Positions 15,213 through 21,948 are shown, counted from the first letter of the stretch. The stretch is DNA of 64,000 nt from Pseudothioclava nitratireducens (GCF_029210495.1 NZ_JARGDK010000003.1:1-64000), one strand, 5' to 3'. Numbers and translations are program-made. The notes: generated by a model not told the origin, from the letters alone.

Positions 15213-15248
15213 AACAAAAAACAGCGTGCATACCGAATCGATGCACGC
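15213..15248 (-). terminator. Intrinsic terminator or attenuator between secE and nusG
   Basis: A perfect 8-bp stem (gcgtgcat at 15224-15231, atgcacgc at 15241-15248) with a 9-nt loop is followed on the minus strand by TG and then six U residues (15221-15216). It lies about 100 nt after the secE stop and 80 nt before the nusG start. In the co-directional secE-nusG arrangement this would terminate or attenuate transcription between the two genes. Confidence 0.72.
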
Positions 15249-15350
15249 CGGTTCCGGGAAAGTCCCGCCCCTTTACCCCTGTCGGCCCATGAATTCAAGA
15301 CCGTAGCGGGGTTTTGCGACGACCCGCAGGACAGCGGCGGCGGGCTTCCC

Positions 15351-15533
15351 TCAGCCGATGATCTGGCTGACGCCGAAGCGGATGACCCAGTCGACCAGCG
15401 CAAAGAACAGCGCGGTCAGAGCGGCCATGACGAACACCATACCGGTGGTGAGCATCACCTCACGGCGGCTCGGCCAGGTGATCTTGCCCACTTCCGAGCG
15501 AACCTGTTGCAGGAACTGAAGGGGGTTTGCCAT
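15351..15533 (-). CDS. secE: Preprotein translocase subunit SecE
   Basis: Essential small subunit of the SecYEG channel; it clamps SecY in the inner membrane. Single-span form typical of alphaproteobacteria. The start MANPLQFLQQVRSEVGKITW at 15533 is chosen because GAGG lies 9 nt upstream, whereas the two ATGs at 15542 and 15539 sit directly on that motif. This gives 60 residues: a cytoplasmic amphipathic helix with the conserved KITWPSRREV signature, then one transmembrane segment (VMLTTGMVFVMAALTALFFA). Lies between tRNA-Trp and nusG. Confidence 0.95.
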   Translation of the reverse strand: MANPLQFLQQVRSEVGKITWPSRREVMLTTGMVFVMAALTALFFALVDWVIRFGVSQIIG

Positions 15534-15665
15534 GCGCATCATCCTCTTGTCGCAGGCGCGGCACCCTTGCCGCGCGACCGGGGTCAGATACGCGCTCGGG
15601 ACCGCGATTTCAAGCGTTTTGCCGCGTGAAGCGGCGATCCGTTCGTCAGGTGTGGAAAAGCGGCC

Positions 15666-15741
15666 TGGCAGGGGCAGGGGGACTCGAACCCACGACCCTC
15701 GGTTTTGGAGACCGATGCTCTACCAACTGAGCTATACCCCT
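15666..15741 (-). tRNA. tRNA-Trp (CCA anticodon)
   Basis: A 76-nt cloverleaf with an encoded 3' CCA. The acceptor pairs AGGGGTA (15741-15735) with TGCCCCT (15676-15670). The anticodon loop CTCCAAA places the CCA anticodon at 15708-15706. The T-arm contains GGTTCGAGTCC. A tRNA-Trp gene directly upstream of secE-nusG is a widely conserved arrangement. Confidence 0.97.
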
Positions 15742-15754
15742 AGGCCGTGGGCGG

Positions 15755-15783
15755 GTGCTACGGCACCTCGGCGGCGAAATCAA
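15755..15783 (-). promoter_or_regulatory. Promoter of tRNA-Trp (and probably secE)
   Basis: Minus strand TTGATT (15783-15778), a 17-nt spacer and TAGCAC (15760-15755), ending 13 nt before the mature tRNA 5' end. The -10 element is only moderately close to consensus. Confidence 0.5.
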
Positions 15784-15874
15784 GGGCCATTCTGCATCTA
15801 TTTGCGTTCCCGCGTATGGCCGATGGTCACCGGACACTGGCCATGTCAGCCCTTGCGATGCTAACCCTGCACCC

Positions 15875-16726
15875 ATGAGCTCCGACCCTGATTACACCGA
15901 CGCCGAACGCCTGTTCGCCGCCCGCCCCTGGATCGGCGCGGATGCGGCCCTGCCCGAGGCTGCACGGGCGGTGCCGACCATGCTCGCCACCGAGGAGACG
16001 CAGCTTTACTATTGGCTCGCGCGGCATTGGGCCAAGGGGGCGGGGGTGATCGTCGATCTGGGCTCGTTCATCGGCGGTTCGACCGCACGGCTTGCCGCGG
16101 GCCAGGCCGATGCCGGGCGCGCCCTGCCCGTCTTTGCCTATGACAATTTCACAGCCTCGGAAGAGTTGAAAGCCAAGCTTCTCTATCCGGCGGGTATCCC
16201 TCCGTTCGCGGGCAACGATATCCTGCTCGAAGCGCATCGCCTGCTGACACCCTGGAAACCCGCGATCACCCTTCGGCAGGGGGATATTCTCGAACAAGGC
16301 TGGCATGGCGAACCAATCGAGCTGTTGGCCATCGACGCCGCGAAATCGGCTGCTCTGACCGATCACATCGCGGCGGAGTTCTTTCCCGCGCTCATCCCCG
16401 GGCGCTCCATCGTGATCCATCAGGACTTTTTGCATCGGGTGCAGCCTTGGCTCCCCGCGCAGATGACGCGGCTCAGGCGCTATTTCAAACCGCTGTCCCG
16501 CGTCGCACGCGACTGCGTCGTCTTCCTGTGCACCGAGGTCCCCTCGCCCGAAGCCCTCCGGGACGCGCGGGTCTCGGAGCTGAGCGACCGCGACCTCGCC
16601 CGTCTGGTGCGCACCGCTGCCAGCCGCTATTCACGAATGGCAGGGCGCTATTACTTTGCCTCGATGGTGCGCAAGATCAACGCCAACCCCGAAGAACGGA
16701 TCGCCTGGCGCATGTGGCGCAACTGA
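15875..16726 (+). CDS. Class I SAM-dependent methyltransferase-like protein
   Basis: 283 residues from the ATG at 15875 (MSSDPDYTDAERLFAARPW). An open frame runs 40 codons further upstream, but that would start inside the divergent tRNA-Trp promoter, so the internal ATG is preferred. The VIVDLGSFIGGSTARLAAG segment is a Rossmann motif I of the kind found in Methyltransf_24-like enzymes, and LLAIDAAKS fits a later acidic strand. No signal peptide or membrane segment is visible. The substrate is unknown. It points away from the tRNA-secE block and converges on the HAD-UbiA gene; the gap between the stops is 19 nt. Confidence 0.7.
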   Translation: MSSDPDYTDAERLFAARPWIGADAALPEAARAVPTMLATEETQLYYWLARHWAKGAGVIVDLGSFIGGSTARLAAGQADAGRALPVFAYDNFTASEELKAKLLYPAGIPPFAGNDILLEAHRLLTPWKPAITLRQGDILEQGWHGEPIELLAIDAAKSAALTDHIAAEFFPALIPGRSIVIHQDFLHRVQPWLPAQMTRLRRYFKPLSRVARDCVVFLCTEVPSPEALRDARVSELSDRDLARLVRTAASRYSRMAGRYYFASMVRKINANPEERIAWRMWRN

Positions 16727-16745
16727 GCGCGATTTGACGACGGAG

Positions 16746-18197
16746 TTAGCCCCCGAACCAATGCCCCCACAGCCCCGCGGCCCAGAACATCAGGCTCAGG
16801 ATGATCATCAGGATACCCAGACCCAGCTTATCCTTGAGCGCAAAGACGATCGGGTCGTAATCCTGCTTGCCATACCAACCGAGCATCACCATGCGGATCA
16901 GCCACCATGCCATCGGGATCATCGCAAGCCACATGAGCCATGTGTCAGGATAGAGCACCCGGCCCTGATCGGACACCGAATAGAGAAAAAAGATCACCAG
17001 TGCGCCAAACACCCCGATACCGGCCACGTTCAACAGATCCCCCCGATCCGCGCGACCGTAGCCACGCCCCGGAAGGCGCTCATCCCCTTGTGCGAGTGTC
17101 AGTTCAGTCAGACGCTTCACACAGCCCAGCGCGATGAAAACCGGGAAGATGAAGATCAGCATGAAGATCGAGACATCGACTTGCCCCGCAGCCGCACCCG
17201 CGACCACCCGGATCGTGTAGAGCGAGGCCAGCGTCGTGATGTCGACCCAGCGCATCCGCTTGAGTTTGAGCGAATAGGCGAGCGACGTGAGCGTGTAGAG
17301 TACGATCACGCCGAAGAAGCCCCAGTTGAGCGCCGCCGCAATCCCGAGGGAGAGCGCCAGCAATCCGACAAAGGCGAGCATGCCCACCGGAATCGGAACG
17401 TCCCCACTTGCGAATGGACGGCGGTTCTTGGTCGGGTGGAGGCGGTCCGCTTCCAGATCGAGAAGATCGTTGATGATATAGATCGAGCTGGCCGCCCCCG
17501 AAAATGCGACGATGCCCAGAAGGATCGGGATCAAAGTCTCCAGATCGAACCGATGCGACGCGATAAGGGGCAGCAACAGCAGGACATTTTTAACCCATTG
17601 ATGCGGGCGCAACGCCTTGAGCAGCTTGCGGGCGGTCCACCCCCCCGGCAGACGTATGACCTCATGCCCGCCTTCAGGCAGCGTCGTTGCGACCGCGACC
17701 TTGCCAACCACCAGCGCGGTGTCGGCATGCTCCCAGACCTGCATGTCCACCGCGGCATTCCCTGCGTAATCGAACCCACGCGGGCCGAAATCGCGGGTCA
17801 AGGCGGCAGCCTTCGCCTGCCCCTTAAGGTTCGTTTGACCATCCGAGGCATAGTAGCGCTCGGATAGCCCGTAATGCTCGGCAAGCTGGGCGACCTGATC
17901 CTGATCGGAGGCGGAAGCGAGGATCACCTCCCGCCCTTCGGCCTTGGCACTCTCTGCCGCCTCCAGCACCGCCGCGTTCACCGGCATCAGGTCAAGCCGT
18001 AGATCGGCGATCTGTGCCAGTTCCTGTTTAAGCCGCGCACGATCCCCCAGATGCGCCGCAGTCGCGCGGATCACCCCAATCGGATCTTTCGCAAGCCCGG
18101 CCCAGAAGCTTTCGAACAAGAGATCGGTCCGCAGCAGCGTGCCATCGACATCCAGAACCAGCGGCTTCGCCCGTGCGGCGCTTTCGGTATTCGGCAA
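16746..18197 (-). CDS. HAD hydrolase / UbiA-type prenyltransferase fusion protein
   Basis: 483 residues with two parts. Residues 1 to about 190 form a HAD-like phosphatase: motif I is LVLDVDGTLLRTD (Asp16, Asp18) and a later segment is ILASASDQDQ. From about residue 200 it is a polytopic UbiA membrane enzyme with NDLLDLEADRLHPTKNRRPF near residues 241-260, resembling decaprenyl-phosphate phosphoribosyltransferase-type UbiA members more than quinone-pathway UbiA. The fusion suggests transfer of a phosphorylated group to a polyprenyl carrier followed by dephosphorylation in one protein. Substrate unproven. The lytic transglycosylase gene ends 9 nt upstream of its ATG, so both are probably co-transcribed. 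Confidence 0.75.
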   Translation of the reverse strand: MPNTESAARAKPLVLDVDGTLLRTDLLFESFWAGLAKDPIGVIRATAAHLGDRARLKQELAQIADLRLDLMPVNAAVLEAAESAKAEGREVILASASDQDQVAQLAEHYGLSERYYASDGQTNLKGQAKAAALTRDFGPRGFDYAGNAAVDMQVWEHADTALVVGKVAVATTLPEGGHEVIRLPGGWTARKLLKALRPHQWVKNVLLLLPLIASHRFDLETLIPILLGIVAFSGAASSIYIINDLLDLEADRLHPTKNRRPFASGDVPIPVGMLAFVGLLALSLGIAAALNWGFFGVIVLYTLTSLAYSLKLKRMRWVDITTLASLYTIRVVAGAAAGQVDVSIFMLIFIFPVFIALGCVKRLTELTLAQGDERLPGRGYGRADRGDLLNVAGIGVFGALVIFFLYSVSDQGRVLYPDTWLMWLAMIPMAWWLIRMVMLGWYGKQDYDPIVFALKDKLGLGILMIILSLMFWAAGLWGHWFGG

Positions 18198-18206
18198 GCT
18201 GACCCC

Positions 18207-19052
18207 CTAGCCCTTGACCGCGAAGACGCAACCATCGGTCACAAGCTCTGGCCGTGACAGGCACAGACCACGCGCGACCTCCCATGCCGCCAGCACTTTG
18301 GGCACATAGCCGCGCGTCTCGGCAAAGGGCGGAACGCCCCCGTTTTTCTTCACCGCATTCTCGCCGGCATTATAGGCTGCGATCACCATCAGCGGATCGC
18401 GGTCAAATTCCTTCATCAACCAGTCCAAATAGGCAACGCCGCCCTTGATGTTCTGGATCGGGTCACGGCTGTCGGACACCTTGAAGCGTTCGGCGGTTGC
18501 CGGAATAAGTTGCATCAACCCCACCGCACCCGCCTTGGAAACCGCATCCGCGCGCCCCCCGGATTCGGTCGCGATGACCGCCAGCACGAGCGCGGGCGAC
18601 ACCTCGGTGCCGATCGTCGCTGCGAGGATTTGGGCGCCATGACGTTCCGCGATCTGCTGAAGATGCGACAGGCGCGGCGCCGAAACGGATTTTCCCTGCG
18701 GCCCTTGGCTGAGCGCCGAGATCGCCTTGGTGAAGCGCCCGTCCCGCGCCCCAAGTGCCGGCGAGACAAGCCCCCAATACCATTCATAGCCACTGACCTG
18801 CGGCGCGACCGGCTTGCCGTCATCTGGCGTCTTTGTCATCGGCTCGAATGGCTTCTGCGCAGCGATTGCAAGACCGCGACGTTGTTCCTCGGGGTCAATC
18901 TGGATCGTCAGGAACCGCGTCGTGCCCGGCTTGGGCGGGACCACACGCTTAGGCTTGAAATGATGCACCGTCGGCGTCTGGGTCTCTGCCCCAGACGGTG
19001 CGACAAGACATGCCGCGAAAATCGCGATGAGTAAAACCTGTAACCCGCGCAT
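18207..19052 (-). CDS. Lytic transglycosylase (SLT domain), exported
   Basis: 281 residues from the ATG at 19052, chosen because it opens a signal peptide (MRGLQVLLIAIFAACLVAPSGA) and has AGGA 8 nt upstream; the frame is open further up but AT-rich and unlikely to be coding. The C-terminal half is a Slt-type lysozyme fold with catalytic Glu in ATESGG, GLMQLIPATAERF, and AYNAGENAV. It cleaves the beta-1,4 glycan bond of peptidoglycan with 1,6-anhydro product in the periplasm. Next to a Tad pilus locus it could open the wall for the secretin, but it is divergent from that locus and may serve general turnover. Confidence 0.85.
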   Translation of the reverse strand: MRGLQVLLIAIFAACLVAPSGAETQTPTVHHFKPKRVVPPKPGTTRFLTIQIDPEEQRRGLAIAAQKPFEPMTKTPDDGKPVAPQVSGYEWYWGLVSPALGARDGRFTKAISALSQGPQGKSVSAPRLSHLQQIAERHGAQILAATIGTEVSPALVLAVIATESGGRADAVSKAGAVGLMQLIPATAERFKVSDSRDPIQNIKGGVAYLDWLMKEFDRDPLMVIAAYNAGENAVKKNGGVPPFAETRGYVPKVLAAWEVARGLCLSRPELVTDGCVFAVKG

Positions 19053-19409
19053 CTGCGCTTTCCTGCTCTTTTGGGGTTTTCCCCTTTGCGCCTTTATCCC
19101 GGAAACGGGTGCAAAAATCCAGTCCGACAGGAAAATCCGGGGGTTTTTGCGGGGGATTCGCGTCCAATTCGACACAGAAAACGGGCCGGAACCCTATAAC
19201 TGCAAAAATTTTTGGAAATTTTATTCATTAAAATCAAAGCAATACACAGATTTCAACCTAAAGGTTTACAATTCGTAAAAACGCCCAGAGGGCGCCCCAA
19301 TCTTGCCACCTTCCAGCAGTCATATGTAGCCATGCCGCGATGCAGAGGCCCAGGTCAGAGGTGGCTGACGGTAACGCGGACCGACATTCAGACCCCAAGG
19401 AGAGATCCA
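19053..19409. promoter_or_regulatory. AT-rich divergent regulatory region between the transglycosylase gene and the first pilin
   Basis: 357 nt without a supported gene. The central part (about 19195-19285) is strikingly AT-rich against the GC-rich surroundings. It contains a 12-bp palindrome (caaaaatttttg at 19203-19214) and an inverted repeat aacct-aa-aggtt (19255-19266). The segment 19320-19380 resembles the leaders of pilin copies 2 and 3 (ccgcgatg-cag-ggcc). No CtrA-type full site is visible. It should hold the promoter of the first flp gene, but I could not place -35 and -10 elements with confidence. Confidence 0.45.
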
Positions 19410-19604
19410 ATGAAACTGTTCAAACTGACCCGCAAGTTCCGCAACGAAGAAGACGGCGCTGTGACCGTTGACTGGGTTGTGCTCACCGCTGCTGTCGTCG
19501 GCCTCGGCGCCGCCGCCCTCGCGCTGATCCGCACCGAAACCGAGACCCTGACCCAAGACATCGCCGACTACCTGGCGACCGCGTCGGTCAAGACCTCGTT
19601 CTAA
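19410..19604 (+). CDS. flp: Flp/Tad-type pilin, tandem copy 1
   Basis: 64-residue prepilin: a short basic leader (MKLFKLTRKFRNEEDG), then a hydrophobic segment AVTVDWVVLTAAVVGLGAAA and a short polar tail ending in ASVKTSF. TadV-type cleavage is expected after Gly16, leaving a mature pilin of 48 residues. Position +5 is Asp and +6 is Trp where classical Flp pilins have Glu-Tyr. AAGGAGAG lies 6 nt before the ATG. Copies 2 and 3 downstream are nearly identical; at protein level copy 1 equals copy 3. A pair of hairpins including a terminator follows the stop, so each pilin is its own short transcript or the first gene of one. Confidence 0.9.
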   Translation: MKLFKLTRKFRNEEDGAVTVDWVVLTAAVVGLGAAALALIRTETETLTQDIADYLATASVKTSF

Positions 19605-19612
19605 GAATATCG

Positions 19613-19655
19613 CAAGCCCCGGCTTGCAAGGCCGCGCCTCAGGGCGCGGCCTTTT
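19613..19655 (+). terminator. Terminator after pilin copy 1
   Basis: A small hairpin (gcaag/cttgc, 19613-19628) is followed by a perfect 11-bp stem, aaggccgcgcc (19628-19638) with ggcgcggcctt (19643-19653), and TT. The same structure follows copies 2 and 3. Confidence 0.85.
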
Positions 19656-19861
19656 CTGTGGCTTGGGGCGCGGCGCAACCCAATCGAGCTGATGTTGCGG
19701 CACCATCTGTCAATTGTTGCAAACGCCCCCAAGACTTCCCGAACGCGCCAAATTCAGGACATTATTTACCACGATAACATCGTCATACCGCGATGAAGGG
19801 CCAAGCAGAGCCGCCCAAGACGCTGCGGGGCGACCCGCAGGGCTAAACTACGGAGAATGAC

Positions 19862-20056
19862 ATGAAACTGTTCAAACTGACCCGCAAGTTCCGCAACGAA
19901 GAAGACGGCGCCGTGACCGTTGACTGGGTTGTGCTCACCGCCGCCGTCGTCGGCCTCGGCGCCGCCGCCCTCGCGCTGATCCGCACCGAAACCGAGACCC
20001 TGACCCAAGACATCGCCGACTACCTGGCGACCTCGTCGGTCAAGACCTCGTTCTAA
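19862..20056 (+). CDS. flp: Flp/Tad-type pilin, tandem copy 2
   Basis: 64-residue prepilin identical to copies 1 and 3 except for Ser instead of Ala at residue 58. The DNA is also almost unchanged: relative to copy 1, only a few C/T third-position changes in the alanine codons around residues 17-29 plus the residue-58 change. The ATG is 452 nt after that of copy 1. The leader upstream (about 19770-19861) resembles that of copy 3 at roughly three bases in four, clearly less than the coding sequence, which points to selection or gene conversion acting on the coding part. Confidence 0.9.
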   Translation: MKLFKLTRKFRNEEDGAVTVDWVVLTAAVVGLGAAALALIRTETETLTQDIADYLATSSVKTSF

Positions 20057-20079
20057 GAATATCGCAAGCCCCGGCTTGC

Positions 20080-20107
20080 AAGGCCGCGCCCAAGGGTGCG
20101 GCCTTTT
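20080..20107 (+). terminator. Terminator after pilin copy 2
   Basis: Same design as after copy 1: aaggccgcgccc (20080-20091) paired with gggtgcggcctt (20094-20105), one G-U pair, then TT. It is preceded by the shared small gcaag/cttgc hairpin. Confidence 0.82.
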
Positions 20108-20161
20108 CTGTTGTTGCACGTCGATGTCAGGCCGCGCGCGGCAAGAAGCATCAGGTTGACG

Positions 20162-20176
20162 TTAAGGTAATCTTAA
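20162..20176 (+). promoter_or_regulatory. CtrA-type box upstream of pilin copy 3
   Basis: TTAA (20162-20165), a 7-nt spacer and TTAA (20173-20176), an exact match to the alphaproteobacterial CtrA full site TTAA-N7-TTAA. It lies 152 nt upstream of the ATG of pilin copy 3 and 55 nt after the copy-2 terminator. CtrA controls pilus genes in Caulobacter and motility and other traits in Rhodobacteraceae. Binding here is inferred. Confidence 0.5.
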
Positions 20177-20328
20177 AATCATCCCCTAAAAGCCCCGAAC
20201 AATTCTTCAACCCGCCCCATTCAAGACACGATTCACCGCGATAACAGGGCCATACCGCGATGCAGGGCCAGCAGAGATGCCCAAGACGCTCCGCGGCGAC
20301 CCTGCAAACTTAAGCTCTGGAGAGTGAC

Positions 20329-20523
20329 ATGAAACTGTTCAAACTGACCCGCAAGTTCCGCAACGAAGAAGACGGCGCCGTGACCGTTGACTGGGTTGTG
20401 CTCACCGCCGCCGTCGTCGGCCTCGGCGCCGCCGCCCTCGCGCTGATCCGCACCGAAACCGAGACCCTGACCCAAGACATCGCCGACTACCTGGCGACCG
20501 CGTCGGTCAAGACCTCGTTCTAA
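20329..20523 (+). CDS. flp: Flp/Tad-type pilin, tandem copy 3
   Basis: 64-residue prepilin with the same protein sequence as copy 1 and almost the same DNA as copy 2. The predicted cleavage site is after Gly16 and the mature N-terminus is AVTVDW. The ATG is 467 nt after that of copy 2. GGAGAG lies just upstream. Unlike copies 1 and 2, the upstream gap contains a perfect CtrA-type box. The same tandem hairpin terminator follows. Confidence 0.9.
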   Translation: MKLFKLTRKFRNEEDGAVTVDWVVLTAAVVGLGAAALALIRTETETLTQDIADYLATASVKTSF

Positions 20524-20546
20524 GAATATCGCAAGCCCCGGCTTGC

Positions 20547-20574
20547 AAGGCCGCGCCCAAGGGCGCGGCCTTTT
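20547..20574 (+). terminator. Terminator after pilin copy 3
   Basis: A perfect 12-base inverted repeat, aaggccgcgccc (20547-20558) and gggcgcggcctt (20561-20572), followed by TT and preceded by the shared gcaag/cttgc hairpin. Confidence 0.85.
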
Positions 20575-20721
20575 CTGTTGCTTGGGGTGCGAATTTTCTG
20601 CCCCTGGGAACCGCAAAGCCCAAACAAATCCCGAATTCGCCCCATTTCCGCCGCACGCGCCCCCGATAAAGGGTGCAAGTGGGCGGTCAACCGCCACAGT
20701 GACACAAGAAAGGTCTGAAGG

Positions 20722-20919
20722 ATGAGCATGGAAATGGGACAGCTCCGCAAACGTTTCGCCGAGGAAGACGGCGCCGTGACAGTTGACTGGGTCGTTCTGA
20801 CCGCATCGATCGTCTCCCTGGGGATGATTGTGGGCGGCGTGATCTGGGGTGAAGCCGACAACGCCGCGATGGATGTCGCCTCGTTCCTCGGCAGCCAATC
20901 GGTTTCGACCAGCTTCTGA
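20722..20919 (+). CDS. Flp/Tad-type pilin-like protein, diverged copy 4
   Basis: 65 residues, MSMEMGQLRKRFAEEDGAVT onwards, with the same cleavage region EEDG-AVTVDWVVLTA as copies 1-3 but a different C-terminal half (IWGEADNAAMDVASFLG) and the shared ending in S-TSF. Predicted cleavage is after Gly17. The leading ATG has AAAGG 8 nt upstream; an ATG two codons later is also possible. It lacks the downstream hairpin pair of the other copies. It may be a minor pilin or a pilin for another condition. It lies directly before cpaB. Confidence 0.85.
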   Translation: MSMEMGQLRKRFAEEDGAVTVDWVVLTASIVSLGMIVGGVIWGEADNAAMDVASFLGSQSVSTSF

Positions 20920-20946
20920 AGCACGCCCACGATTGTATCGGGCCCA

Positions 20947-20973
20947 AAATTGTTGCCCGAGCGTCAACAATTT
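20947..20973 (+). promoter_or_regulatory. 9-bp inverted repeat upstream of cpaB
   Basis: aaattgttg (20947-20955) and caacaattt (20965-20973) form a perfect 9-bp inverted repeat with a 9-nt spacer, 28 nt after pilin 4 and 77 nt before cpaB. There is no U-tract, so an operator is more likely than a terminator. A related caattgttgc occurs at 19711-19720 ahead of pilin copy 2. Confidence 0.4.
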
Positions 20974-21049
20974 GCCGCATTTGGCGGTGAGACTCGTTTT
21001 CGAGGCGTGAACTCTGTCGCGTTCGCCTCAAACGTGGAAGGGACTGACG

Positions 21050-21919
21050 ATGCGTATGGTATTTGCTTTATTTCTGGCGGTCGGGCTCGGGCTCGCGGGG
21101 ATTGCGGTCTACATGGCCCAAAATCAGATCTCCCGCTATCAGGCCGAACGTGACTATCTGCGCGAGGCGCAGAAGAACGCGCCGCTTCTCGTCGATGTCG
21201 TCGTGACCAAACGCCCGCTGAAATACGGCGAACGCTTTAGTGTGACCGATCTTGAAGTGATCAAGGTGCAGGCCAAGAAAGTGCCCGAAGGTACCTTTGC
21301 CCGCATCACCGCGCCGCAAGAATCCCCTGAAGCCGCCCGCGCCGTGTTCTTCGAGGGCGAGACCCGCCCCCGCGCCGCGCTGCGCTCCTATGAAATGTTT
21401 GAACCGGTTCTGGCGAAGAAAATAACCCAGCCGGGTGTCGATGCCGGCATCACCGCGAACCTCTCACCCAACATGCGCGCCTTCACGATTCAGGTTGACG
21501 TTGCCTCGGGCGTGTCCGGTTTCCTGCGCCCTGGCGACCGGGTCGATGTCTACTGGTCAGGTAAAGCCAACAACATGCCGGTGACCAAACTCATCGACAC
21601 CAACCTGCGCCTGATCGCCATCGACCAGAGTGCCGACGCCGATCGCTCGGAAGAAACCAAGATCGCACGCACGGTGACCGCCGAAGTCTCGCCCGAACAG
21701 GTCGCCGCGCTGACGCTCGCGCAATCGACCGGACGACTGACCCTCTCGCTGGTCGGGATGGCCGATACGACCGAGGTCGGTGCCATTGAAATTGACTCCA
21801 ACACGCTCTTGGGGATTGAGGAAGCCGAAGCCGTGGTCATTCAGCAAGAGAAAGTCTGCACCATTCGCAACCGCAAGGGCGGCGAACTGGTCGAAGTGGA
21901 AATTCCCTGCACGAACTGA
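21050..21919 (+). CDS. cpaB: Flp pilus assembly protein CpaB (RcpC)
   Basis: 289 residues: an N-terminal membrane anchor or signal (MRMVFALFLAVGLGLAGIAV), a SAF-like domain (VVTKRPLKYGERFSVTDLEV), then the RcpC/CpaB domain with SGFLRPGDRVDVYWSG. CpaB is thought to sit in the periplasm and stabilise the secretin CpaC, possibly by contacting peptidoglycan. GGAAGGGAC lies upstream of the ATG. It is the first assembly gene after the pilins. A CRP-type palindrome and a GC hairpin separate it from cpaC. Confidence 0.93.
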   Translation: MRMVFALFLAVGLGLAGIAVYMAQNQISRYQAERDYLREAQKNAPLLVDVVVTKRPLKYGERFSVTDLEVIKVQAKKVPEGTFARITAPQESPEAARAVFFEGETRPRAALRSYEMFEPVLAKKITQPGVDAGITANLSPNMRAFTIQVDVASGVSGFLRPGDRVDVYWSGKANNMPVTKLIDTNLRLIAIDQSADADRSEETKIARTVTAEVSPEQVAALTLAQSTGRLTLSLVGMADTTEVGAIEIDSNTLLGIEEAEAVVIQQEKVCTIRNRKGGELVEVEIPCTN

Positions 21920-21932
21920 CCTTTAGGTTACT

Positions 21933-21948
21933 TGTGAACAAGATCACA
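21933..21948 (+). promoter_or_regulatory. Perfect CRP-type palindrome between cpaB and cpaC
   Basis: TGTGA (21933-21937), 6 nt, TCACA (21944-21948): both half-sites match the enterobacterial CRP consensus exactly. It begins 14 nt after the cpaB stop and 187 nt before the preferred cpaC start. A CRP/FNR-family regulator is a plausible ligand. Confidence 0.45.

Noticed and set aside
15755-15874. N-terminal extension of the methyltransferase-like protein
   Set aside because: It would start within the divergent tRNA-Trp promoter and adds 40 residues with no similarity to the fold.
19410-20574. CRISPR-like or insertion-element origin of the tandem repeats
   Set aside because: The repeat units are about 450-467 nt and consist of complete pilin genes with terminators. 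There is no short-repeat/spacer pattern, transposase or terminal repeats.
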